From: Bacteroidota bacterium
GTDB taxonomy: Bacteria; Bacteroidota; Bacteroidia; Bacteroidales; WCHB1-69
NCBI GenBank assembly: GCA_023413895.1
Contig: JAEZOU010000089.1
Location: 1-31,547 of the forward strand
Length of the DNA stretch: 31,547 nucleotides
Reading direction: 5' to 3'
Part shown: piece by piece, positions 1 through 6,499 of the stretch
How the letters are laid out: every line of letters starts with the position of its first letter
Numbering within the stretch: position 1 is the first letter of the stretch
Notes under the pieces: generated by a model
Seen by the model: the letters and a program-made list of their open reading frames with translations, nothing else
Told to the model about the DNA's origin: nothing
Databases searched by the model: none
Position numbers and translations under genes: made by a program

Positions 1-38
1 TTTACGTTATAATTTACAATGATGATACTCAGTTCCAT
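1..38 (-). CDS. Family 2 glycosyltransferase, N-terminal fragment (runs off the window)
   Basis: Only the first 12 codons are inside the window. They read MELSIIIVNYNV, the first beta strand of GT-A fold family 2 glycosyltransferases, where an SIIIVNYN-type stretch begins the nucleotide-sugar binding domain. The ATG is 2 nt after the stop codon of the phosphatidylserine decarboxylase gene, so the two are almost certainly co-transcribed. Such enzymes add sugars to cell-envelope glycans; substrate and full length cannot be judged from this fragment. The call rests on a short but characteristic motif and on tight operon spacing. Confidence 0.6.
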   Translation of the reverse strand, partial: MELSIIIVNYNV

Positions 39-40
39 AA

Positions 41-697
41 CTATTCAAAATAGGCCAAAACTGTTTTTTGGGAGCGCACTTTATTTCCGATATTAACATT
101 TATCTGACTTTCTAACGGCACAAAAACATCAACACGGGAGCCCAACTTAATAATTCCTGCTTCAGTTCCTTGTTTCACCTCATCACCCACATTGCACTTT
201 GAAACAATTCTTCGCGCTAAGATTCCTGCAATTTGACGAAACAAAATCTCCACACCATTATCATTCTTTACTGCAATAGAATTATGTTCATTATAGATTG
301 AACTTTTAGGATAAAAAGCCACCAAGTGCTTTCCGGGGTGATATTTTTTATAACTAACAACCCCATCGATAGGAAAACTATTTACGTGAACATTCCATAC
401 CGACATAAAGATAGAGATGCGGACACAGCGTTCCTTCAAATATTCATCTTCTGTACACTCGGATATATCGACAATAGTACCATCGGCGGGTGCTAACACG
501 CCAGATTGTGTAACATTAACTACGCGAGCTGGAACTCGGAAAAAGCGCACAGCAACAAACAACGTAAAAAGTGCTACTACCGAAACTACAATATTTAAAA
601 TCAGGTTATGACAAAAATATAGAAACAGCAGATAAGCTATAATTACGAAAGCAAAAGTAGATAGGAGGATAATATAACCTTCTTTATGAATTTTCAT
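41..697 (-). CDS. psd: Phosphatidylserine decarboxylase proenzyme
   Basis: Converts phosphatidylserine to phosphatidylethanolamine at the inner membrane, using a pyruvoyl group made by self-cleavage. The 218-residue protein is the short bacterial type. Residues 8-50 form one or two membrane segments, followed by LAPADGTI near 68-75 and a PIDGVV segment at 109-114. The LGSR motif at 185-188 holds the expected cleavage point between Gly186 and Ser187, so the mature small subunit is about 32 residues. It lies 10 nt after the lipoprotein gene and 2 nt before a glycosyltransferase gene, so it is the middle gene of a minus-strand operon. No phosphatidylserine synthase gene is in the window. Confidence 0.93.
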   Translation of the reverse strand: MKIHKEGYIILLSTFAFVIIAYLLFLYFCHNLILNIVVSVVALFTLFVAVRFFRVPARVVNVTQSGVLAPADGTIVDISECTEDEYLKERCVRISIFMSVWNVHVNSFPIDGVVSYKKYHPGKHLVAFYPKSSIYNEHNSIAVKNDNGVEILFRQIAGILARRIVSKCNVGDEVKQGTEAGIIKLGSRVDVFVPLESQINVNIGNKVRSQKTVLAYFE

Positions 698-707
698 CGA
701 AATAGAT

Positions 708-1601
708 TTATTCGCTCACATATAATATATAGGTGTGCATAGGGACATTATTCAAACTTGACACTGTAATAATTTCACGAGGATACCCCTTTACATTCAA
801 CTCATAGCTGTAAGCGATAGACTCTTGATAATTAACATTTCCGTAAGTAGATTTTACGATACTCTCTGTCAACTTATTATATTTAGAAAATCCTGCCAAG
901 CCTTTATAAACGTAAGGCAAACCATAATATGGATTGAAATTATCCTCTTCAACATTATAAGTATAATCATATCTTACCACTTCAGCATATTCGGGATAAG
1001 TTTCGGTGATAGACAAGATATTTTCAGTTTCTTCTTCATCATAAACCACATCACGAACACAGCGCATAATAAAATCACCTTTATGTTGCATCAACAATTG
1101 CTCTGCAGTAGGAGTAAAGCCGATAAATCTGTTATAGAATGCAGATTTGTGTACAGCTTCAAACTGATGGTGATAGCCGAAATCGTAATATTCCACCACT
1201 TGAGTAATTTTACCTGTTTCCTCGTTACGTTTAAAGAGCAATTCGGTACGAGAAGTATCTTCCATATAATAAACCATACGGCAAACTTGCTTATTGGCAT
1301 AGAAAAGTTCGATACGTTCTGTATAATTTACAGTTTCGTGAACTATCTCTTTTACCGTATTATCTTTATTGTAAACAAAGTCATACTTATAATGCACGCT
1401 ATCGACAACATCATACTCATCAATATTGATAAGTTTATTTTTTTCGTAAGTAAAGATTTGGTAAGGGTCGCCGACTTCACTTTTTTCCCATATTTTATAC
1501 AACTTACAAGTTCTGGGATTATAGATCTCCTCATTATTTCCACAAGAAGAAAAAACGACAGCAACGAATGCTATCAGCACATATAATAAAGATTTTTTCA
1601 T
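708..1601 (-). CDS. Putative lipoprotein of unknown function
   Basis: A 297-residue protein with a lipoprotein signal peptide: MKKSL start, hydrophobic core, and lipobox FSSC with the modified Cys at residue 20. The mature part is rich in Tyr, Glu and beta-forming residues, with recurring Y-x-Y patterns such as YKYDFVYN, YDYTYN and YSYELN. That spacing recalls the YD-like repeat lipoproteins common in Bacteroidota (DUF4595-like), but I cannot confirm a family. It is first in the operon with psd and the glycosyltransferase, and a -7 box lies about 40 nt upstream. It is probably anchored to a membrane facing the periplasm or cell surface. Function unknown. Confidence 0.75.
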   Translation of the reverse strand: MKKSLLYVLIAFVAVVFSSCGNNEEIYNPRTCKLYKIWEKSEVGDPYQIFTYEKNKLINIDEYDVVDSVHYKYDFVYNKDNTVKEIVHETVNYTERIELFYANKQVCRMVYYMEDTSRTELLFKRNEETGKITQVVEYYDFGYHHQFEAVHKSAFYNRFIGFTPTAEQLLMQHKGDFIMRCVRDVVYDEEETENILSITETYPEYAEVVRYDYTYNVEEDNFNPYYGLPYVYKGLAGFSKYNKLTESIVKSTYGNVNYQESIAYSYELNVKGYPREIITVSSLNNVPMHTYILYVSE

Positions 1602-1640
1602 AGCAATTTAAGTTTTAAACGATGAAAATTTTTCAGTTTG

Positions 1641-1648
1641 CAAAAGTA
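1641..1648 (-). promoter_or_regulatory. -7 promoter box for the lipoprotein-psd operon
   Basis: On the minus strand this reads TACTTTTG, a perfect match to the Bacteroidota -7 consensus TAnnTTTG. It is about 40 nt upstream of the ATG at 1601. The divergent nth promoter is only 25 nt away, so the region is a compact back-to-back promoter pair. Confidence 0.6.
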
Positions 1649-1672
1649 AGAAAAAAAATGATGAAAAAGTAT

Positions 1673-1680
1673 TATTTTTG
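1673..1680 (+). promoter_or_regulatory. -7 promoter box for nth
   Basis: TATTTTTG matches TAnnTTTG and lies 18 nt before the ATG at 1699, implying a very short leader. This placement supports 1699 rather than the upstream TTG at 1678 as the start, because the TTG overlaps the box itself. Confidence 0.6.
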
Positions 1681-1698
1681 CAAACGATTTTTAAGTTT

Positions 1699-2364
1699 AT
1701 GACAATTTCAGAAAAATACGACTATTTAACGGAAGTTTTTTTGCATCAAAACCCTGATGCGCAATCGGAGTTGAACTTTGAAAACCCTTTTCAATTGATT
1801 CTAGCGGTTGTACTTTCAGCGCAATGCACCGACAAGCGCGTAAATTTAGTAACGCCTCAACTTTTCGACAGATTTCCAACTCCTGAATCTATGGCAAAAT
1901 CTTCAGTAGAAGAGATTTATGAAATCATAAAATCGATTTCATATCCTAACAACAAAGCCAAGCATCTATTAGGATTGGCGCAAAAATTGGTATCAGATTT
2001 CAATAGTGAAGTTCCCGACACGATGGAAGCATTGGTATCGTTGCCGGGTGTTGGTAGAAAAACCGCCAACGTAATTCTTTCCGTCATCTTTAATCAAGCG
2101 GCGATGGCGGTTGACACGCACGTTTTTCGGGTTTCCCATCGACTTGGGCTTGTCAAAAACGCAAAAACGCCGCTCGAAACAGAAAAACAATTGGTAAAAC
2201 ACTTCAAGGAGGAGTTGATCCCCGTAGCGCATCATTGGTTAATTTTGCACGGACGATACGTTTGCCTTGCTAAAAAACCGCAGTGCGAGAGGTGTCCCTT
2301 TACCCAAATTTGTGACTACTTCAAAAAAGAAACCAATAATCAAACTAAAAAAAATGGAAAATAA
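1699..2364 (+). CDS. nth: Endonuclease III (DNA glycosylase/AP lyase)
   Basis: Removes oxidised pyrimidines and nicks the resulting abasic site in base-excision repair. From the ATG at 1699 the protein is 221 residues, normal for the family. The helix-hairpin-helix LPGVGRKTA at about 115-123 carries the catalytic Lys121, and VDTHVFRV at 138-145 carries the catalytic Asp139. Four cysteines at 189, 196, 199 and 205 have the C-x6-C-x2-C-x5-C spacing that binds the [4Fe-4S] cluster. The start was chosen by the -7 box at 1673-1680. Its last codons overlap the next gene by 11 nt, so the two are probably translated from one mRNA. Confidence 0.96.
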   Translation: MTISEKYDYLTEVFLHQNPDAQSELNFENPFQLILAVVLSAQCTDKRVNLVTPQLFDRFPTPESMAKSSVEEIYEIIKSISYPNNKAKHLLGLAQKLVSDFNSEVPDTMEALVSLPGVGRKTANVILSVIFNQAAMAVDTHVFRVSHRLGLVKNAKTPLETEKQLVKHFKEELIPVAHHWLILHGRYVCLAKKPQCERCPFTQICDYFKKETNNQTKKNGK

Positions 2365-2893
2365 ATTTACAGTTGGCACTCGTATTGACCATCCCAAATA
2401 TGGAGAAGGCATTATCAGCAAGAACGATACACTAACATTTAAAGTAATTTTTATTCGTGGCGGAGAGATTGAATTTTCTAAAATGAATACAGAATTTGAA
2501 GTTCTTGAATCTGCTGAAGAAACCGAAAATTATCAACCCAAAGTAAACCTCAAGGAGGTAGAAACGATGTTGAAATATGTTTTAGACCGTTTCAACGGCT
2601 TACAATATAAAGTAGAATTAGGAAAAAAATGGGAAGGGGGAACAATGATTCTGCAGCCTGGCAATCGTGAGTTAAAGCCCAAAGAGATTCCTATCGAAAC
2701 CTTTTTCCATAAGATTGTGATGACACGCGATAGACTTCGTGTTTTAGAGCAAAACATCAACAGCAACGCACAACTTTCAGACGAAGAGAAGGTAAATTTG
2801 CAACAATATATCACTCGAATTTATGGTTCACTAACCACTTTTAACATTCTATTTGACGACAAAGAGGATTTCTTTGTGGGTTGCAAATCGTAA
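2354..2893 (+). CDS. Conserved hypothetical protein with N-terminal Tudor/SH3-like segment
   Basis: A 179-residue protein read from the ATG that overlaps the end of nth by 11 nt; longer in-frame extensions run into nth and lack their own signals. Residues 3-50 (FTVGTRIDHPKYGEG followed by a beta-rich F-I-R-G-G-E-I-E-F stretch) resemble the small SH3/Tudor-like module found at the C-terminus of UvrD/PcrA helicases and in CarD-like proteins. The remainder is helical and charged, with no motif I recognise. No signal peptide, so cytoplasmic. Co-expression with nth hints at a DNA-linked role, but that is inference. A strong terminator follows. Confidence 0.75.
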   Translation: MENKFTVGTRIDHPKYGEGIISKNDTLTFKVIFIRGGEIEFSKMNTEFEVLESAEETENYQPKVNLKEVETMLKYVLDRFNGLQYKVELGKKWEGGTMILQPGNRELKPKEIPIETFFHKIVMTRDRLRVLEQNINSNAQLSDEEKVNLQQYITRIYGSLTTFNILFDDKEDFFVGCKS

Positions 2894-2916
2894 CTAAAAA
2901 TCTTGGATAGAAAAGC

Positions 2917-2947
2917 AAAAAGGTGACCTTTGAAAGTCACCTTTTTT
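2917..2947. terminator. Bidirectional rho-independent terminator
   Basis: Perfect 11-bp stem AAAAAGGTGAC (2917-2927) with GTCACCTTTTT (2936-2946) around an 8-nt loop. A T run follows on the plus strand, and the A run gives a T run on the minus strand. It can end the nth operon from the left and the tRNA-Leu transcript from the right. Confidence 0.85.
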
Positions 2948-2950
2948 GTT

Positions 2951-3035
2951 TGGTGCGGATGAAGGGACTCGAACCCCCACGCCTCTCGGCACTAGATCCT
3001 AAGTCTAGCGCGGCTACCAATTACGCCACATCCGC
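2951..3035 (-). tRNA. tRNA-Leu (anticodon UAG)
   Basis: The minus strand folds as a class II tRNA. The acceptor stem is GCGGATG with CATCCGC, the anticodon stem CTAGA/TCTAG encloses loop CTTAGGA (anticodon TAG), a long variable arm follows, and the T arm contains GGTTCGAGTCC. The CCA end is encoded in the DNA, unlike the tRNA-Met gene in this window. A TACTTTTG box is 12 nt upstream, and the bidirectional terminator is immediately downstream. Confidence 0.95.
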
Positions 3036-3046
3036 GATTCGAGGTG

Positions 3047-3054
3047 CAAAAGTA
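3047..3054 (-). promoter_or_regulatory. -7 promoter box for tRNA-Leu
   Basis: The minus strand reads TACTTTTG, identical to the box in front of the tRNA-Met gene, 12 nt upstream of the mature tRNA 5' end. Confidence 0.65.
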
Positions 3055-3424
3055 CTTTTTTTTTCAATATAAAGTTCAAAAAAAACAAAATTAATATTTT
3101 TTCATATAAACTAATGATAACCAAATAGATAAACAACTAAAAAGCATAAAATCTGCTTTAAAATTCACAAAGAGGAATGATAATATCGGGCAAAAAAAGG
3201 AGAAAATTCTATTTTTAGTACATTTTAAAATAGGAAAAAGATGGTATCAGCCAATATTATTTCATCCATTACAAAGTAATTGAGCAAGCATAATTATATT
3301 TCCAAATTCGCGTAGATTCCCAACGCGGGTCTAATTTTTGCAATTCATTCAGCAACTATAAAATTAAAGATTGAGGCTAATCTCATTTTTCTCTCATTTT
3401 CACGCTGTGTATTCAAAAATTATA
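3055..3424. other. Gene-free AT-rich spacer
   Basis: About 370 nt between the tRNA-Leu promoter and the thiamin-receptor promoter. No open frame with coding character on either strand, no clear hairpin terminator and no repeat found elsewhere in the window. It may hold upstream regulatory sequence for the riboswitch gene, but nothing specific can be supported. Confidence 0.5.
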
Positions 3425-3432
3425 TACTTTTG
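3425..3432 (+). promoter_or_regulatory. -7 promoter box for the riboswitch-TonB receptor transcript
   Basis: TACTTTTG matches TAnnTTTG exactly and lies just 5' of the THI-box aptamer, so the transcript would start around 3440 with the complete riboswitch in its leader. Confidence 0.65.
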
Positions 3433-3437
3433 CCACC

Positions 3438-3510
3438 GCAAGAAAGGGGTGCTGTAAGGCTGAGAATATACCCGTTGAACCTGATGCAGGTAATGCTGCC
3501 GTAGGGAATT
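3438..3510 (+). promoter_or_regulatory. TPP riboswitch (THI box)
   Basis: The conserved THI-box blocks appear in order: GGGGTGC (3446-3452), GGCTGAGAATATACCC (3458-3473), GAACCTGAT (3477-3485), GGTAATGCTGCCGTAGGGAA (3489-3508). These form the two helical arms that bind thiamin pyrophosphate. The aptamer lies in the leader of the TonB receptor gene and should reduce its expression when TPP is plentiful. A 9-nt inverted repeat between aptamer and start codon is the likely expression platform. The exact P1 borders are estimated. Confidence 0.95.
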
Positions 3511-3512
3511 TA

Positions 3513-3565
3513 ACAGTTTTATTTTCATTAACCCTCTTTCAGTTAAGATTCACAATTAAAACTGT
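3513..3565 (+). promoter_or_regulatory. Inverted repeat, candidate riboswitch expression platform
   Basis: ACAGTTTTA (3513-3521) and TAAAACTGT (3557-3565) are perfectly complementary. The second arm ends 6 nt before the ATG at 3572, so pairing would place the ribosome-binding region in a stem. There is no following T run, which points to translational rather than transcriptional control. This is inferred from position; no alternative pairing with the aptamer was computed. Confidence 0.45.
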
Positions 3566-3571
3566 AAAGAG

Positions 3572-5869
3572 ATGTTTCAAAAAATCAAAATCACGAGAGT
3601 AGCACTCTACAAAAGGGTAACTACAATTTGCCGTAGAACAACATTTTTCATCATCACCATTTTACTTTTCTTCACAGCGCAAGCGCAAACTTCAAAACAA
3701 GATAGCGTGCGCCACCTCGAAGGCATTACCATTGAATACACCCCACCGACAGTACGTACGAGTGCCAATATTACCACCATGTCAATCAAGCAGATACAGA
3801 AGCAGCAGGGGAATGGAAGCATCAACAACCTATTAGAGTGGATTCCCTCAATGGTAACCACTTCCGATGCGGGAACCGGAATTGGCTACACCTATATGCG
3901 TATTCGTGGCATTGACCAGACGCGTATCAACGTAACCCTAAATGGGGTTACGATTAACGATGCAGAATCGCAAGGTTCGTGGTTAGTAAACCTTCCGGAC
4001 TTGGGTTCCTACCTTGAAGAGGTGCAGGTACAGAGCGGTGCCAACACGGCTCCGGGTGCTATCTCGTACGGAGCCCGCATCGACTTCATCACGCGCGAAA
4101 TTCCCGCCAAACCTTTTGCCGAAGTTAAGAGTGCGTACGGGTCGTTCAACACCTTCCACAACACTATCAGTGCGGGAACAGGAGTTATCAGCAATCGTTT
4201 CTCTGCATTGGCAGCTTTCTCAGATATCCGCAGCGATGGCTTTATTGACCGAGCACACAGCAAACTCAATTCCGCCTTTCTCACCGCACAATACAAACTG
4301 CTCAACAAACTAGAGACCAAAGAGTTCGGAACTCTAAAATTCAACCTACTTTGGGGTACCGAGCACACAGGTTTGGCTTGGAATGGCGTACCTTTCGACT
4401 CGCTCAGTACCAACAGAACCTATAACTCCTGCGGCGAATATTGGACCGACAGCGGCGAGCGACGCTACTACGCAGACGAAACCGACAACTACACCCAAAC
4501 TCGCTATCAATTAGAATACGAGAAAAGGTGGGGTAAAGAAGAAAGTAGCCAAAAACATCAACTGAACATTGCGGGTCACCTCACCCGCGGCATTGGATAT
4601 TACCAAGAGTATAAAGATGACAAAGAACCGAGCGAATATGGCCTATCCCCTATCTCCGAGGAGATAGAAACGTGCGATTTTGTTACCCAAAAATATTTGG
4701 ACAACTATTACTACGGAGTGCACGCCAATTACAACGGCGCCCATCGATTGAAAGGCGAGAAATTTCACGAAATTTCGTGGCAAGGAGGCGCAGACCTCGA
4801 CAACTATTACGGAGAACACTACGGAAATGTCATCTGGGCACAGCCTAACCACGTTTCAGACTTTCCTGTTGATTACCAATGGTATAATGGATTGGGAGAG
4901 AAGTTCCAGAGCAAACTTTTTGTCTCTTTCCGCTACCTTTACGATAAGTTCTCATTACGTACTGAGCTCCAATATCGTTTTTTGGACTACCGAATTAGCG
5001 GCACCGACGACAACCTCATCGATGTAACGCAAGATTACCTTTGGCACTTTGTTAACCCGAAAATTTCGTTGCATTACTACCTTTCCCAAAAGAAATTAAA
5101 ACATAGCTTTGCGCTCTCGTTTTCCACTGCCAACCGCGAACCCACACGCTCCGACATTATCGAGGCGCCCGCTCATAAAAAACCGATTCCAGAAACCCTT
5201 TACGACTTGGAATTCAGCTATATGATGCACCACGATAGATTTTATGTAAACGCCACCTTGTACGGAATGTACTACAAAAATCAGTTGGTACTTACAGGAG
5301 AAATCAACGATGTAGGTGCTGCCATTATGGCCAATGTGGAGAACAGCTACCGCATGGGTGCGGAGTTAGCTGTGGCGTACAATCCCGTTAAATTCTTCAT
5401 TTGGCGCATTAATGGCAACTTTAGTCGCAACCGCATTTTAAACTATGTCAACTTTGTGGATAATTGGGACGATGGAAGCCAGGAAGAGGAGTTTTTGGGC
5501 AACACGCCAATCTCCTTCTCGCCGAACGTGGTTCTTGCTAACGACTTCACCTTTACACCCATCAAAAGACTTGAGTTATCGCTGATTACAAAATTTGTAA
5601 GTCGCCAATATTTAGATAATTCCGGCAACGAAACCTACTGTCTTAAACCATACACCTACACCAATTTAAGAATCAGCTACACCTTTCTTTTCGCCAGATT
5701 TGCGCAGGAATTGGAACTTTTTGTGCAAGCCAACAACCTCTTCAACGCCAAATATGAGAGCAACGGCTGGATTTATAGCTACTACTACGGCAACAGTCGA
5801 TTTGCAGATGCTGCATTTTATCCGCAAGCGGGCATCAACTTTTTGGGTGGAATTCGGTTGAGGTTTTAA
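3572..5869 (+). CDS. TonB-dependent outer-membrane receptor, probably for thiamin or a thiamin precursor
   Basis: A 765-residue outer-membrane receptor that would use TonB energy to import a ligand. Residues 1-39 form a signal peptide with a long basic N-terminus, likely cut after AQA. A plug domain spans about residues 50-170, with MRIRGIDQTRINVTLNGV as the recognisable core. The rest is a 22-strand-type barrel ending in GGIRLRF with a C-terminal Phe, as barrel proteins need for assembly. It lacks the carboxypeptidase-like N-terminal domain of SusC-type receptors. The TPP riboswitch in its leader implies a thiamin-related ligand, as known for OMP_thi receptors in Bacteroides. No PnuT or thiamin pyrophosphokinase gene adjoins it here. 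Confidence 0.92.
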   Translation: MFQKIKITRVALYKRVTTICRRTTFFIITILLFFTAQAQTSKQDSVRHLEGITIEYTPPTVRTSANITTMSIKQIQKQQGNGSINNLLEWIPSMVTTSDAGTGIGYTYMRIRGIDQTRINVTLNGVTINDAESQGSWLVNLPDLGSYLEEVQVQSGANTAPGAISYGARIDFITREIPAKPFAEVKSAYGSFNTFHNTISAGTGVISNRFSALAAFSDIRSDGFIDRAHSKLNSAFLTAQYKLLNKLETKEFGTLKFNLLWGTEHTGLAWNGVPFDSLSTNRTYNSCGEYWTDSGERRYYADETDNYTQTRYQLEYEKRWGKEESSQKHQLNIAGHLTRGIGYYQEYKDDKEPSEYGLSPISEEIETCDFVTQKYLDNYYYGVHANYNGAHRLKGEKFHEISWQGGADLDNYYGEHYGNVIWAQPNHVSDFPVDYQWYNGLGEKFQSKLFVSFRYLYDKFSLRTELQYRFLDYRISGTDDNLIDVTQDYLWHFVNPKISLHYYLSQKKLKHSFALSFSTANREPTRSDIIEAPAHKKPIPETLYDLEFSYMMHHDRFYVNATLYGMYYKNQLVLTGEINDVGAAIMANVENSYRMGAELAVAYNPVKFFIWRINGNFSRNRILNYVNFVDNWDDGSQEEEFLGNTPISFSPNVVLANDFTFTPIKRLELSLITKFVSRQYLDNSGNETYCLKPYTYTNLRISYTFLFARFAQELELFVQANNLFNAKYESNGWIYSYYYGNSRFADAAFYPQAGINFLGGIRLRF

Positions 5870-5879
5870 GAACGGGAGT

Positions 5880-6090
5880 GATGGTGATGGCGGTGGTGCG
5901 TGGCTCTGAAAGTGCCTTATCTTTAGGTAATGTTGCGAGGATATGAATATGATTTTCTACGCCTACATCATTGGAAATCTGTATATTCTTTTGATAATTT
6001 CTTTGATACAGATAAAAATCTTCTCCAAATCCTCGTTTCACATTCGGACGCTTGCACGCGACACATGAAATGTGATATATATTGTTTTTA
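5880..6090 (-). pseudogene. Possible remnant of an IS200-like (HUH/Y1) transposase
   Basis: An open stretch on the minus strand reads YHISC, then KRGFGEDFYLY, then GVENHIHILATLPKDKALSE. The last part has the His-hydrophobic-His (HIH, plus positions 5943-5951) setting typical of the HUH motif in Y1 transposases, followed by a helix start. No complete N-terminus, catalytic Tyr region or terminal hairpins are visible, and the reading runs into the 3' end of the receptor gene. The rest of a transposase would have been lost. The call is tentative; it could be a chance frame. Confidence 0.33.
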
Positions 6091-6311
6091 ATATTTTTCC
6101 AACATTATCCATTCGCAGAAAACAAACAAGTTGAAAGACTTCGAATGAGCGAATTCAAGAGTGAAACTTGTTCTAAGTATGCCGAGTAATTAAGATATTG
6201 GAGGAGAGGTTTCACACTCTACCTACTCTAGAAATAGGCTAAAGCACTCTAAACTAATGTGTAAAAAGTATCTCCTCAGTACGGAACAAATGTATCGTAA
6301 TTATAAATGTT

Positions 6312-6349
6312 AAAATGTCAAAAATCGTAAAATTTGACATTTTTTAAGA
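6312..6349 (+). terminator. Stem-loop terminator candidate
   Basis: Eleven complementary pairs between 6312-6322 (AAAATGTCAAA) and 6333-6343 (TTTGACATTTT) around a 10-nt loop, followed by more T residues. It is AT-rich and about 440 nt beyond the receptor stop codon, so it may end a long read-through transcript. Confidence 0.5.
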
Positions 6350-6438
6350 ATCAAAAAAAATAAAAAATGATTATTTAGAAGAAAACTGAGCTCAAAATGC
6401 AATTTTGGGTTCAAGATAGGATAACTTTATAACTAAAA

Positions 6439-6464
6439 TCGCCAGGGATTTACATCCCTAGCGA
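6439..6464 (-). terminator. Terminator of the C10 protease gene
   Basis: TCGC/GCGA (6439-6442 with 6461-6464) and AGGGAT/ATCCCT (6444-6449 with 6454-6459) form a stem broken by one C/A mismatch, with loop TTAC. On the minus strand it is followed by TTTTAG, and it lies 35 nt after the protease stop codon. Confidence 0.65.
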
Positions 6465-6499
6465 TAGAAGATATATAACTATTCGCAATACCGAATATA

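Noticed and set aside
825..1586. A long plus-strand frame opposite the lipoprotein gene
   Set aside because: It is a mirror of the minus-strand gene, which has a signal peptide, lipobox, promoter and operon context. The plus frame has none of these.
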